A stretch of 37,774 nucleotides of DNA from Crocosphaera sp. (GTDB lineage: Bacteria > Cyanobacteriota > Cyanobacteriia > Cyanobacteriales > Microcystaceae). The stretch lies in the NCBI GenBank assembly GCA_030064955.1, contig JASJDW010000011.1, positions 1 to 37,774 on the forward strand. The letters are read 5' to 3'. Shown one piece after another: positions 9,115-17,332 of this stretch. The notes below the pieces were generated by a model, which saw only the letters and a list, made by a program, of their open reading frames with translations, ran no database searches and was not told the origin of the DNA. The position numbers and the translations under genes were made by a program. Position 1 is the stretch's first letter; each line of letters opens with the position of its first letter.

Positions 9115-10566
9115 CTACCCTTTAACCACAACCAGAGGACGCAAACGAGCCACTGGAGACGCGATACCCGCCTTAGCAACTGTTTTGATGACTTGTGAGA
9201 CATCTTTGTAAGCAGATGGTGCTTCCTCAGCCAAGCCAGGTAGCGAACCGACTTGAACCCTAATCCCTTCTTTTTCCAATTCTTCTCGCAGTAATTGTCC
9301 CCGAATGGATTTCTTCGCTTTGTGGCGACTCATTACTCGCCCTGCACCGTGACAGCTAGACCCAAACGAAAGTTCATCATTGGCCCCGATTCCCAGTAAA
9401 ACCCAACTTTCCGTTCCCATTGACCCAGGAACAAGGACAGGTTGCCCAAGGGCGCGATATTCTGATGGCAAGTCCTCAAAATTAGACCCAAAGGCGCGGG
9501 TAGCTCCTTTGCGATGAACACAGACCGTTAAATTTTCTCCCTGAATGAGATGTTTTTCAATCTTAGCCATATTATGAGCAATGTCATAAACTTGGTGTAA
9601 CGGCATTGCCGATGCTTGAAGACCAAAAACTTGTTGGAAACTACATCTGGCTAGATGAGCAAGGGTCTGTCGATTGGCAAAGGCATAATTAGCGGCAGCT
9701 TTCATCGCGCCCAAATAGGACTGACCTTCTGGAGAATCTAGGGGCGCACAGACTAATTCGCGATCGGGTAGTTCAATGCCATAGTTAATCACTGCCCATT
9801 GGAAATCTTGTACATAATCAGTACAAATCTGATGCCCAAATCCTCTCGAACCACAGTGAATTTGAACCGCTAAACATCCCTCCCACAGTCCCATAATATT
9901 AGCTGCTTGAGGGTCAAATATTTCCTCAATTACATCAACTTCTAAAAAATGATTCCCTGCGCCGAGGGTTCCTAATTGCCCTTTTCCTCGTTCTTTAGCT
10001 CGCTCACTGACAGAACTATAATCGGCTCCTTCTATGCAGCCAAATTCTTCAGTTCGGCGTAGATCTTCATCCGTTCCATAACCCTGTTGAAGCGTCCAAC
10101 AGGCCCCCTGATGACAGACCTTTTCTAATTGAGCAACTGATAAAGAAATTTGTCCCTTTCGTCCGACACCAGACGGACAATTGCTATAAAGAACATGAGC
10201 TAAGGTTTCTAGATAAGGAATTGCACTTTGGTAATCAATCTCTGAGACTAATAAACGTACACCACAATTAATATCGTATCCAACTGCCCCAGGAGAAATA
10301 ATACCATCGGGAACACGGGATGCCATAACGCCGCCAATGGGCATTCCATATCCTTGATGCACGTCAGGCATAATCGCCACGTGTCCCACTAATCCTGGAA
10401 GACAAGCGACGTTGACCCCTTGAATAAGGGAGAGATCGTTGAGAGCTGCTTCTAACAATCCTTCATCCGCAAAAATCCAGACCGGAACAGTCATTTTTTC
10501 GTTGAAGGCAGTCGGAATTTCCCATAAATAATCATTAATAAATTGAAGATCTTGTTTTTTAATCAT
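9115..10566 (-). CDS. rtcB: RNA-splicing ligase RtcB
   Basis: A GTP- and Mn-dependent RNA ligase that joins 2',3'-cyclic phosphate (or 3'-phosphate) and 5'-OH RNA ends in RNA repair. At 483 residues it has full length. Visible motifs are MPDVHQG (Asp68, His70), GYDINCGVR (Asp98 and Cys101, the metal ligands), [28 protein letters not shown], and [11 protein letters not shown], whose His corresponds to the guanylylated histidine. The ATG has an AAAGGGAAAGG ribosome site 3 bases upstream. The gene follows the archease gene with 18 bp between, so the two are almost certainly one transcript. Confidence 0.97.
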   Translation of the reverse strand: MIKKQDLQFINDYLWEIPTAFNEKMTVPVWIFADEGLLEAALNDLSLIQGVNVACLPGLVGHVAIMPDVHQGYGMPIGGVMASRVPDGIISPGAVGYDINCGVRLLVSEIDYQSAIPYLETLAHVLYSNCPSGVGRKGQISLSVAQLEKVCHQGACWTLQQGYGTDEDLRRTEEFGCIEGADYSSVSERAKERGKGQLGTLGAGNHFLEVDVIEEIFDPQAANIMGLWEGCLAVQIHCGSRGFGHQICTDYVQDFQWAVINYGIELPDRELVCAPLDSPEGQSYLGAMKAAANYAFANRQTLAHLARCSFQQVFGLQASAMPLHQVYDIAHNMAKIEKHLIQGENLTVCVHRKGATRAFGSNFEDLPSEYRALGQPVLVPGSMGTESWVLLGIGANDELSFGSSCHGAGRVMSRHKAKKSIRGQLLREELEKEGIRVQVGSLPGLAEEAPSAYKDVSQVIKTVAKAGIASPVARLRPLVVVKG

Positions 10567-10584
10567 TTACCTTTCCCTTTCTTC

Positions 10585-11016
10585 TCAAACATCTAAGATA
10601 ATTGTCACTTCTAAGCCAGTCTCAGTGTTAAGAATGGCTAAATTATGATAAGTCACGGCTTTAATTTCTTTCGTCCAGGTTTTGATGGGCAAACATACCA
10701 AATCTGCAACGAGACATCTTTCATCCAATTGCAGAAACTCCAATCTGTCACAGCCTAAGTTAGCATTTTCGTAAAGATAGAGCAGTTCATTTAACCAGGC
10801 AATAAGTAAGCTTTCTTTATCAATTCCTTGTAACTGAATTATGACGTGAATACTTGATTCGTTAGCCAATTGCATTCCAGCTAAAGAATAGAGTCCGTAT
10901 GCAGCTTCTCTGAAGAGTTCTTCTAAACTCTTTCCCCAGACTTGATAAGCCCAATCGGCTGTATGTTCTACTTCCTTAAATCCAGCCGTCCCAGAAGACG
11001 TGGCTAAAGGGTTCAT
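10585..11016 (-). CDS. Archease (RtcB activator)
   Basis: A small protein of the archease family, which stimulates guanylylation and turnover of RtcB; the next gene in the operon is rtcB. The family opening FKEVEHTADWAYQVWG is clear, with the conserved Asp of HTAD. LEELFREAAYGLYSLA follows, and a conserved LLIAWLNELLYLYE helix lies in the middle. The ORF can extend to an ATG at 11046, but the ATG at 11016 has GAGGGA at ideal spacing and gives 143 residues, close to family length. A hairpin-forming leader (11065-11088) lies just upstream. Confidence 0.92.
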   Translation of the reverse strand: MNPLATSSGTAGFKEVEHTADWAYQVWGKSLEELFREAAYGLYSLAGMQLANESSIHVIIQLQGIDKESLLIAWLNELLYLYENANLGCDRLEFLQLDERCLVADLVCLPIKTWTKEIKAVTYHNLAILNTETGLEVTIILDV

Positions 11017-11064
11017 CTTTAGTCCCTCAAGAGAAGTTATCCTCAAACTCTCCTCAACACAATT

Positions 11065-11088
11065 CTCGCTTTAAATAGGGGAAACGAG
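11065..11088 (-). promoter_or_regulatory. Leader hairpin upstream of archease-rtcB
   Basis: An inverted repeat, CTCG(C)TTT / AAACGAG with one bulged base, about 50 bp upstream of the archease start and possibly in its 5' leader. No T-run follows, so a terminator is unlikely. The role is unknown. Confidence 0.35.
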
Positions 11089-11375
11089 CTTTGTTTGTTG
11101 CTTACTCTGCCCGTTTCCTAGTTAGTATTAACTTTTCCAAGGTTCCCTCCTGAACCTATGTCCTAATGAAACCGCTCTCTAGCACTCACTTTTTGATTTT
11201 TCCTAGTAGCCTCTTCCTAGAGCCTGGTTTAGCCTTGTCTCCTCGTTAAAGACGTTGCTACTGTTTTCTAGACTAAAATGATGTTGTCTAGAGGACTCAC
11301 CTATATTATAGCAGTTTTCAGATCAATAGACTAACCAGAAAAATAAACATTCCCCCCACACCTCCCACACCTTCA

Positions 11376-11395
11376 AATACTACTCGGTTAACAAA
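11376..11395 (+). repeat. Dispersed repeat B (copy 3)
   Basis: The 20-mer that begins AATACTACTCGG. It is identical to the first 20 bases of the window and matches 8868-8887 in reverse complement with one change. Confidence 0.75.
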
Positions 11396-11540
11396 CAAAC
11401 CCAAGTAGAGCCTACTTTTCAGCAAATTTGCCTCATCTGCGTTGCTTCCCATTCGCTCTGGGAGACCATAGTTATTTAATTAACACAGATAATCTTCTGA
11501 GAGCAGTTTTCATATCAATAGATTAACGATGAAAATAAAA

Positions 11541-11609
11541 ATTCTCCCCACACTCCCCACCCTCAACTTAACTAGAATAATGATACACCCAATTGAAAAC
11601 CCCTATGAG
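11541..11609 (-). repeat. Dispersed repeat A (copy 2), overlapping a gene end
   Basis: Reverse-strand copy of repeat A. On the minus strand it reads CATAGGGGTTTTCAATTGGG, then TGTATCA, then a GGGTGGGGAGTGTGGGGAG tract. The match with 14976-15043 extends over the full stretch of about 68 bp, including the G-rich part. Its left two-thirds are intergenic and its right part encodes the end of the ATP-grasp-like protein. Confidence 0.75.
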
Positions 11610-12816
11610 AATAGGTGGGCAGCCAACCGCCAGGATAAGTCAAGTCAAGCCTTTCTGGGTCTGTTGAACCCCGTCCTGAAAGCAAAAAAATATTTCCATC
11701 ATAAGCCCAAACTCGCAGGTCTGTCCAGAGGCAGGTGCTACAGTTAGGAACAGGCAGAAGGGATTTGCTGACTTTTTTTTGAGCCACGTAAGACAAGCCT
11801 TTCTTGAGTAGGCGACGCAGCCTTGTTTTCCCCACTTGGGAACTGGGGAGAACACCGCGACTGGCAAATCCATAAAGGGGTTTGAAAAAAAACTCTTGTT
11901 TGTCAGAGGCAATAGCTTCAAGGTTGTCCTCTCGTATTAAGTAAGTTTCTGGAATATGGGCACTCAGCAGAATCCGTTCGCTTGCTTCAATTCCCAAGTC
12001 CTCGTCCCAGTGGGGAAGGGAGAGAAATTCCAACAATCGTTTATCACTGCGGGTTGCATAGGTAAAGGGATTAGGTGCGACATAAACAAGACCGGCTTGG
12101 TAAGCTTTGTTGAGGGAAGAAAAGGCTTTTGAAGTCCAGAAAAAATCGGTAGAACGGTTAACCACAAAGGAAACCGGTTGTCCTTTGTAGTAGAGCCGTT
12201 GCTGCTGAGAGTAGGTTGCTTCTGGGGAAGCGATTTCCACAGGCCATCCCCGTTGTCGCCATTGGTCGCGCATCAGCCGTAGTTCCCACTGAAATTTTCC
12301 TGATTGCAGGGATGGGGCATCGTCTAGGATGAGGAATAATCCTGGGGGAAAAGTGCCAAAAAAACGTTGGGCTTCTTTTTGGACTAGCTGAGCTATCCAA
12401 TCATTGAGAAGGGGGAAAGTTTTAGGGGGACAAAGACATCTGCGTTCTGAAGTTGAAGTGAGTTGATAAAAAATAGCGTTAATGAGGCCAGCATAGAGGA
12501 GTCCCGAGCCATTATCATTGAATTCAATCAGTTGCCAGTCCCCAGGTCGTTCCCATGGGAGGTGAAAGTCCCAAGCACTGAAAAAACAGACTTCCTGACG
12601 AGGAAAACGAGCGATTGTGGGAGAGGATGCTGTTACCTTTTGCCACCAAGTCTTTCTGGTAGTTACTCGCTCAAAAATCTCAATAAAAGTGGTAATTTCC
12701 CTCAAAATTGCCTGAGGAATTTTTTGGGGAAAGGGAACAACAGAAAACTGCTCCGGGATTTCTGGCATCCCTGCTGCTGTGAGTGCCGACCAGAATGTTT
12801 CTTTGATGGTTACCAT
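11572..12816 (-). CDS. ATP-grasp-like protein of unknown function
   Basis: A 414-residue soluble protein not matched to a named family. The C-terminal half looks ATP-grasp-like: FFFKPLYGFASRGV (Lys plus a glycine/serine loop) lies about residues 305-320, and TDLRVWAYDGNIFLLSGRG about 370-390 could carry the metal-binding segment. The N-terminal half has IEFNDNGSGLLYAGL near residue 100. The gene starts 35 bp after ftsH on the same strand, so co-transcription is likely. The last 11 codons (HRGFQLGVSLF) and the stop lie inside dispersed repeat A, so the native C-terminus may have been replaced. Substrate unknown; ligase-type activity is inference. Confidence 0.65.
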   Translation of the reverse strand: MVTIKETFWSALTAAGMPEIPEQFSVVPFPQKIPQAILREITTFIEIFERVTTRKTWWQKVTASSPTIARFPRQEVCFFSAWDFHLPWERPGDWQLIEFNDNGSGLLYAGLINAIFYQLTSTSERRCLCPPKTFPLLNDWIAQLVQKEAQRFFGTFPPGLFLILDDAPSLQSGKFQWELRLMRDQWRQRGWPVEIASPEATYSQQQRLYYKGQPVSFVVNRSTDFFWTSKAFSSLNKAYQAGLVYVAPNPFTYATRSDKRLLEFLSLPHWDEDLGIEASERILLSAHIPETYLIREDNLEAIASDKQEFFFKPLYGFASRGVLPSSQVGKTRLRRLLKKGLSYVAQKKVSKSLLPVPNCSTCLWTDLRVWAYDGNIFLLSGRGSTDPERLDLTYPGGWLPTYSHRGFQLGVSLF

Positions 12817-12851
12817 GACCTACGAACAACTGTTAAAGGGATTTAATTAAG

Positions 12852-14822
12852 TTAGGTTAGAGAGATTATTTTCTTCTCACCAATTTGTTTGACCTTATTA
12901 GCTGAGTCCAGTAAATTATTAGTTGATAACAATCCCGTTTCTTCCCATTGTTCAAGAAACTCTGGTTTAACTACTTTTTCCAGAAACGCTTTTAAGACAT
13001 CCCCTTCCAAAACTTCATTTTCTAATAACTTTTCTGCCATTTCCTGCAATAAATCTCTATTTTGAGCTAAAGTTAACTGAGCCACTTCATAGGAAACATC
13101 CATAATCTCTTTAACTTCAGAGTCAATCACTTCGGCAATTTTGGGACTAATAGCACGGCGTGGATTGGCATAACCTTCTAAAAACTTTGGTTGTCCTTTT
13201 TCAAAAGCAACTGGACCGAGTTTTTTACTCATCCCATAAAGTGTGACAAACCTCTCAGCTAAATCGGTGGCCTGTTGAAGATCATCACTAGCACCGGTAG
13301 AAATCCTGCCCAATAGGACCGACTCAGCTGCCCGTCCTCCTAATAAGGTGGCAATGCGTCCTCTAATTTCACTTTCTAGCATCAAAAAACGGTCTTCTGT
13401 GGGCAGTTGCAAAGTATAGCCTAAAGCCCCAATGCCTCTAGGAACAATGGAAATTTTTTCCACTTTTCCTGAACCCGGCATTAACGCAGCGATGAGAGCA
13501 TGACCTACTTCATGATAGGCCACAGTTTGTTTTTCCAACTCATTGAGAACCCGTGATTTTTTCTCTAAGCCGGTGACAATACGTTCACTGGCTTCATTCA
13601 AATCCGCCATCATCACCCCCTGACGATTTTTTCTGGCGGCCAGCAAGGCAGCTTCGTTAATTAAATTGGCTAAATCAGCCCCAGCAAAACCTGGAGTTCT
13701 TGCTGCTAAGGTTTCTAAGTCCACATCAGAACCTAATTTGACTGTTTTGCTATGAACCTGGAGAATGGCTAATCTTCCACTTTTGTCAGGACGATCTACC
13801 ACCACCTGACGATCAAAACGGCCAGGTCGTAACAAAGCCGGATCAAGCACGTCGGGACGATTGGTGGCTGCCAGTAAAATCACTCCTGTATTGGGGTCAA
13901 AACCATCCATTTCTGACAATAATTGATTAAGCGTTTGTTCTCTTTCATCATTGCCGGAGATCATTGCTCCCATATTACTTCTGTGTTTCCCTAATGCGTC
14001 TAATTCGTCTATAAACACAATACAAGGGGCTTGCATTTTGGCTTGTTGAAATAAGTCTCTAACTCTTGATGCCCCAATCCCCACAAATAATTCGATGAAT
14101 TCTGAGCCTGAGATACTAAAGAAGGGAACCCTGGCTTCCCCAGCAATGGCTTTGGCTAATAAAGTTTTTCCCGTACCAGGAGGACCCACCAACAACACCC
14201 CTTTAGGGATTTTTGCTCCTAAGCTGATATATTTCTCTGGCTTCTCTAAAAAATCAACAATCTCTTCTAATTCTTCTTTGGCTTCATCTACCCCTGCCAC
14301 ATCTTTAAATGTTACCCCAGTATCTCCTTGAGAGTAAATCCTCGCTTGACTTTTTCCTACCGTCAACACTCCACTCTGTGCTGATTGAGAGGCACTGAGC
14401 AATCCGATCCAAAGCAAGATAAAAATCAACGGTGGTATGACCCAACTTAAGACCGTACCAATCCACCCAGAATGATTAGCTGGCCGCGCTGAAAATTCTA
14501 CGTGATGTTCTTGTAGGCGTTTTGGTAGTTCTGTATCTTGAGCAACCGGAATAGTCACAAAAGTTTTTGTAGAAGAAATCGACTCTTCTGGCTTTGCTTT
14601 TAAAGTATATTCAATAGCCTCTGTTCCAATTTCTACTTGAGCGACTTCCCCTGATTCGACTTGTTTAATAAATTCACTGTAAGACACCAGAGATTTCTCA
14701 GAAGATTTTGTGAAAAACAGATTGAAAATCAATAGCCACATGAGGACAATTAGAATAGGCCGAAGCCAATTCCGTTTCTCAAAATCTGGCTGGGATTTAT
14801 TATTTAGTTGAGGCATGACCAT
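12852..14822 (-). CDS. ftsH: ATP-dependent zinc metalloprotease FtsH
   Basis: A membrane-anchored AAA+ protease for quality control of membrane proteins; cyanobacteria have several paralogues, including those that remove damaged photosystem II subunits. Two membrane helices flank a lumenal/periplasmic domain (about residues 21-39 and 122-144). Walker A GPPGTGKT lies near residue 213, Walker [11 protein letters not shown] near 268, and the SRH-type [18 protein letters not shown] near 320. The zinc site is HEVGH near 437-441, a Val replacing the usual Ala of HEAGH. Full length at 656 residues. The ATG at 14822 has GGGAG upstream; GTG 14825 or ATG 14816 are alternatives. The exact paralogue (FtsH1- to FtsH4-type) was not decided. 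Confidence 0.96.
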   Translation of the reverse strand: MVMPQLNNKSQPDFEKRNWLRPILIVLMWLLIFNLFFTKSSEKSLVSYSEFIKQVESGEVAQVEIGTEAIEYTLKAKPEESISSTKTFVTIPVAQDTELPKRLQEHHVEFSARPANHSGWIGTVLSWVIPPLIFILLWIGLLSASQSAQSGVLTVGKSQARIYSQGDTGVTFKDVAGVDEAKEELEEIVDFLEKPEKYISLGAKIPKGVLLVGPPGTGKTLLAKAIAGEARVPFFSISGSEFIELFVGIGASRVRDLFQQAKMQAPCIVFIDELDALGKHRSNMGAMISGNDEREQTLNQLLSEMDGFDPNTGVILLAATNRPDVLDPALLRPGRFDRQVVVDRPDKSGRLAILQVHSKTVKLGSDVDLETLAARTPGFAGADLANLINEAALLAARKNRQGVMMADLNEASERIVTGLEKKSRVLNELEKQTVAYHEVGHALIAALMPGSGKVEKISIVPRGIGALGYTLQLPTEDRFLMLESEIRGRIATLLGGRAAESVLLGRISTGASDDLQQATDLAERFVTLYGMSKKLGPVAFEKGQPKFLEGYANPRRAISPKIAEVIDSEVKEIMDVSYEVAQLTLAQNRDLLQEMAEKLLENEVLEGDVLKAFLEKVVKPEFLEQWEETGLLSTNNLLDSANKVKQIGEKKIISLT

Positions 14823-14975
14823 CACTTACTCCCTCTTCTCTTAAACTTTCTCTGGCTTCAACCTCATATTGGCCATCTTGAGCCAAACTTATTTTTCTAC
14901 TTTCAGACCCTCAGAGCCGAAAAAAGCTTATTTCCCATTAACTCCCTGCTTTTATGTTAGCATTTTTGACATCCT

Positions 14976-15043
14976 CATAGCGGTTTTCAATTGGGTGTAT
15001 CAAAATTTTAGTTAGTTGAGTGTGGGGAGTGTGGGGAGTGTGG
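14976..15043 (+). repeat. Dispersed repeat A (copy 3) with G-rich tandem tract
   Basis: CATAGCGGTTTTCAATTGGG followed by TGTATCA, a TTTTAGTTAGTTGAG link, and a tandem GTGTGGGGA tract. Homologous over its length to 11541-11609 (opposite strand); the first 27 bp also match 8822-8848. Confidence 0.8.
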
Positions 15044-15084
15044 AACGCCCACCTCTGAATTAACAGAGAATAAACGGAGAAAAC

Positions 15085-15225
15085 ATTACGCTCGTAAGAG
15101 CCAACGTGATGTGCCTGGGAACTTGAAAGAATTGACTATCCAATTAAATCTATTCAATCAAGAAAATAACCATCCCGACAGGGATTCGTTATGAATCTCC
15201 TGCGCTTCAGCCAGGAGAGCGTCAA
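15085..15225 (+). mobile_element. IS200/IS605-type right-end remnant
   Basis: The diagnostic part is GAATCTCCTG, a short loop, then CAGGAGA and GCGTCAA (hairpin 15196-15218, end at about 15225). This layout (GAATC-hairpin-GTCAA) is the usual right end of cyanobacterial IS200/IS605/tnpB elements. No TnpB reading frame survives upstream. The left limit is approximate, set where sequence stops resembling a TnpB 3' region. Confidence 0.5.
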
Positions 15226-15505
15226 TACACCCTGTTCATTTCCGAAGTTAAGCAACTTTGATCCGATCTTAAGCAAAAATACTCTTTTTAGGTTCTAAAT
15301 TACTTAAATAGACTACAGGGCTGAGTTTTCACCATTTTTTTAGCTTAACTTTCTTAACTTCTAGCTTAAGTTCCTAAACTAAGGTTGTTTCTTTGAGAAA
15401 TCAACCTCATCATAGTAAGTGGTTAGGGAACAACAGTGGAGCAGTTAGTTTAGCTGCCGAAAGCAAAATCCTTAAAGGTTTGTCACCTATATATTCGGCA
15501 AACCT

Positions 15506-15997
15506 ATGAATTTAGTGAAATTATCCCAAAGGAAAATGATTAAATTCTTTGCGATCGAGCTTGAAGGCACACTAACTGTTTTTCTTTTAACCTTGGCTAA
15601 AAAGACTGATGAAAAGCGTTGGTTAGCAGATGTTTCATCTATTCCGTTACAGCAATCTTTAAGAGATTTATCTCAAGGGTTTAAGAACTTTTTTGATTCC
15701 TGCAAGGGAAAAAGAAAGGGAGCTAAAATAAAACCTCCTAGGTTTAAAAAACGGAAGTCTAAACAATCAGCAAAATTTACTAATAATGGTTTTAAAATCA
15801 ACCAGCATAACGTCGATTTAGCTAAAATAGGCAAGTTAAAGATTGTCTGGTCTAGAAAATTACCATCTAAATCGTCATCTGTTATCGTAATTAAAGATAG
15901 TGCTGATAGGTATTTTCTAAGCTTTGTTTGTGAGGTTACTTCTCAAATATTATTAAACCCCACCGTTAACGACGGGGTCTTATCTAACAGTGATTGA
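15506..15997 (+). pseudogene. TnpB (IS200/IS605 OrfB) fragment
   Basis: The RNA-guided nuclease TnpB, here only a central N-terminal portion of about 110 residues. The recognisable stretch runs from LQQSLRDLSQGFKNFF through KGKRKGAKIKPPRFKKRKSK to LAKIGKLKIVWSRKLP and VIVIKDSADRYFLSFVCEV. The RuvC catalytic core and zinc ribbon are missing. The frame passes directly into the element's terminal palindrome at 15957-15978, so an internal deletion joined the N-terminal part to the right end. The first 30 codons do not look like a normal TnpB start. An intact protein would have about 400 residues. Non-functional as a nuclease. Confidence 0.85.
15957..15978. mobile_element. IS200/IS605-like end hairpin closing the TnpB fragment
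   Basis: ACCCCACCGTTAACGACGGG followed by GT: a palindrome with two mismatched positions. It is almost identical to the perfect palindrome at 8905-8926, which lies in the opposite orientation. Confidence 0.65.
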
Positions 15998-16290
15998 ATT
16001 TCTTTTTCTTCAATTGAATAATTTGCCAGACAAAAGAAAAGGGTCAAATACAACTTATGAAATAAAAGAGTTTGTTATAGCTGCGTTTTCTGTATTTTTT
16101 ACACAATGCCCTTCTTTTTTAGAACATCAAAATTTAATGAAAAAGAGTAGAGGAAAAGATAATGCCGATATGATAATCAAATACGAACCTTATTAGACCC
16201 GATTCCAGCCACAAAAGAATTTTAGAACCGTTCTCTACTGCAAAAAGAGAACTTGGTCGTTCTATTTTTCAAAATGAGAATTGCTGGTAT
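15990..16290 (+). pseudogene. DDE-type transposase, N-terminal remnant with frameshift
   Basis: The frame from 15990 to 16196 encodes FLQLNNLPDKRKGSNTTYEI and then AAFSVFFTQCPSFLEHQNLM, the N-terminal segment of an IS4/ISNCY-like DDE transposase. After a frameshift near 16170 the match continues as DNQIRTLLDPIPATKEF, then a TAG, then NRSLLQKENL. The DDE catalytic domain is gone. The remnant abuts the TnpB fragment with almost no gap, so one element may have inserted into or beside the other. Family assignment inside the DDE group is uncertain. Confidence 0.7.
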
Positions 16291-16446
16291 AGCAGAGATT
16301 TCCGGCTTTTTCTGTTCGTAGCGATCGCCGGATAACTTAGCGGCATTCCTATATAATTGTTACATTTCTGTCTCGCCAACCTCTGCTTTTAGATAGCATT
16401 AAGGTAGCGCAACAACAAGAAACGCTATGCAAAGTGAATCCCGCTA

Positions 16447-16979
16447 GTGCGCTTCTTATCCCTCTAATAAAAGGAGCGGAAACACAGATGCTCGGGTTTG
16501 TAGAAACCAAGAAAACTATCCCGGAAAAGGCGGGTATAGAAGGTGAGACATCTTGCCTTAACCCATTCTTGGCGAGAAATCCCCGATTGAGGTACGAAAA
16601 TCGAGGGATGATAGCCAAGACAGCACTTTTGTGATATACTGTCTTCTGGTTGCGACCCACCCGAACTCCATGAGGCCACCCAAGAGGTAACTAAAGTATG
16701 TACTCGGTGTCAGATCGGGAAAAGAAATCGCTGAAGAATCAAAAAGTCGGCAGCAATAGCGTAAGTCCAAACAGTGATTTGTCGAAGAACAATTTATACT
16801 CCTTGGGACACAGGGAGTCGGCCTCGGTGCAGTGAAAACTGTACGCCAGTTAGTACCACTTTTGTGAGTAAGACCTGCGGAGGGAACGTAAGACCAAAAC
16901 AAAACTTGTTTTGTGTAGGCTGATCCCGTTGAAAGAGGAAGCCCCGTATGAAGCGTAGCGGAATGCGTGGGTATGTCAC
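16447..16979 (+). ncRNA. Hairpin-rich RNA-element remnant (group II intron-like and/or TnpB 3' end)
   Basis: This segment has stems too regular for chance. CTTGGC/GCCAAG (16568-16573 with 16614-16619) encloses a 10-bp helix with one bulge. CTATCCCG pairs with CGGG(T)ATAG (16516-16539). GTGCAGT-GAAA-ACTGTAC (16827-16844) is a GNRA-type hairpin. CCCCGTAT pairs with ATGCG(T)GGG (16942-16971). It begins with GTGCG, as group II introns do, and AGCGGAAAC and GAAGGTGAGAC follow as in domain I. No reverse transcriptase or clear domain V is present. The GGGTATGTCAC end instead resembles a tnpB-element right end. Either reading is inference. No protein frame is convincing on either strand. Confidence 0.4.
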
Positions 16980-16989
16980 GAGTCTCCTT

Positions 16990-17270
16990 CTGTATCTCCA
17001 GCGACTTGATTGCCTATTAGAAAAAGCCATTACTGCTGCGCGAGTTGTTTATGGGCCTGAGGCAGTAGGGGTTATGACTCTGCAGATCCAGAAGGGAATG
17101 ACCCAGCCTATCGCTACTTAGCTGAACCTGCAGCAATTTATCGCGTTGACTTATCCCAGTCACCACCCACCATTACGCGGGTGACTCCTGAACGCCAGTT
17201 AGTGAACCCCACGAAGATGGCTATTGATCGTCGTGGTGCACTGTTAATTAGCGATCGAGGTGAGTCATTA
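16990..17270 (+). pseudogene. Truncated, frameshifted beta-propeller/NHL-like coding remnant
   Basis: Two frames carry a continuous protein signal. The first reads LYLQRLDCLLEKAITAARVV then YGPEA, up to about 17070. The second, shifted near there, reads DPAYRYLAEPAAIYRVDLSQ, then TITRVTPERQLVNPTKMAID and RRGALLISDRGE. The second part resembles an NHL/SMP-30-type propeller blade. Both ends are missing: the left joins the hairpin-rich segment, the right runs into the tail-fibre-like gene. Its GC content matches that downstream gene, so the two probably arrived together. Original function unknown. Confidence 0.55.
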
Positions 17271-17332
17271 CGGAGTTCCCCACAGCGAAACTGGCGGAGC
17301 CAATCTAATTATTTCACTATTAGGAGTATATC

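Larger units (their letters stand above)
11017..11571. repeat. Repeat-rich intergenic region
   Basis: About 555 bp without a supported gene. Two direct copies of an AGCAGTTTTCA(G/T)ATCAATAG repeat of about 60 bp each (from 11309 and from 11502) both run into a pyrimidine tract of CCCCACAC-type units. Between them is dispersed repeat B (11376-11395). The left part (11090-11300) shows no recognisable coding frame or RNA family. Confidence 0.6.
14823..15505. other. Intergenic region upstream of ftsH: repeat and IS remnants
   Basis: No protein gene is supported. The right-hand 100 bp of this description (14823-14975) should contain the ftsH promoter. Then come repeat A, a probable IS200/IS605 right-end remnant (about 15085-15225), and about 280 bp of unassigned sequence. 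The latter holds a GGTTGTTTCT/GAAATCAACC inverted repeat with one mismatch near 15383-15407. Confidence 0.5.
16197..17332. other. Gene-poor region with decayed mobile DNA
   Basis: Over 1.1 kb without an intact gene. In order: the end of the transposase remnant, a hairpin-rich segment (16447-16979), and a frameshifted remnant of a coding sequence (about 16990-17270) leading to the next gene. A TCCGGC/GCCGGA inverted repeat lies around 16300-16334. GC content rises here relative to both flanks. Confidence 0.55.

Noticed and set aside
12463-12846. 127-codon plus-strand ORF opposite the ATP-grasp-like gene
   Set aside because: Antisense to a longer, better supported gene and without recognisable features.
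16349-17030. Overlapping minus-strand ORFs of 60-115 codons around 16.35-17.03 kb
   Set aside because: They lie over the palindromic, hairpin-rich segment, overlap each other in several frames and have no ribosome sites or family motifs. Open frames on both strands are expected from stem-rich RNA-type DNA.
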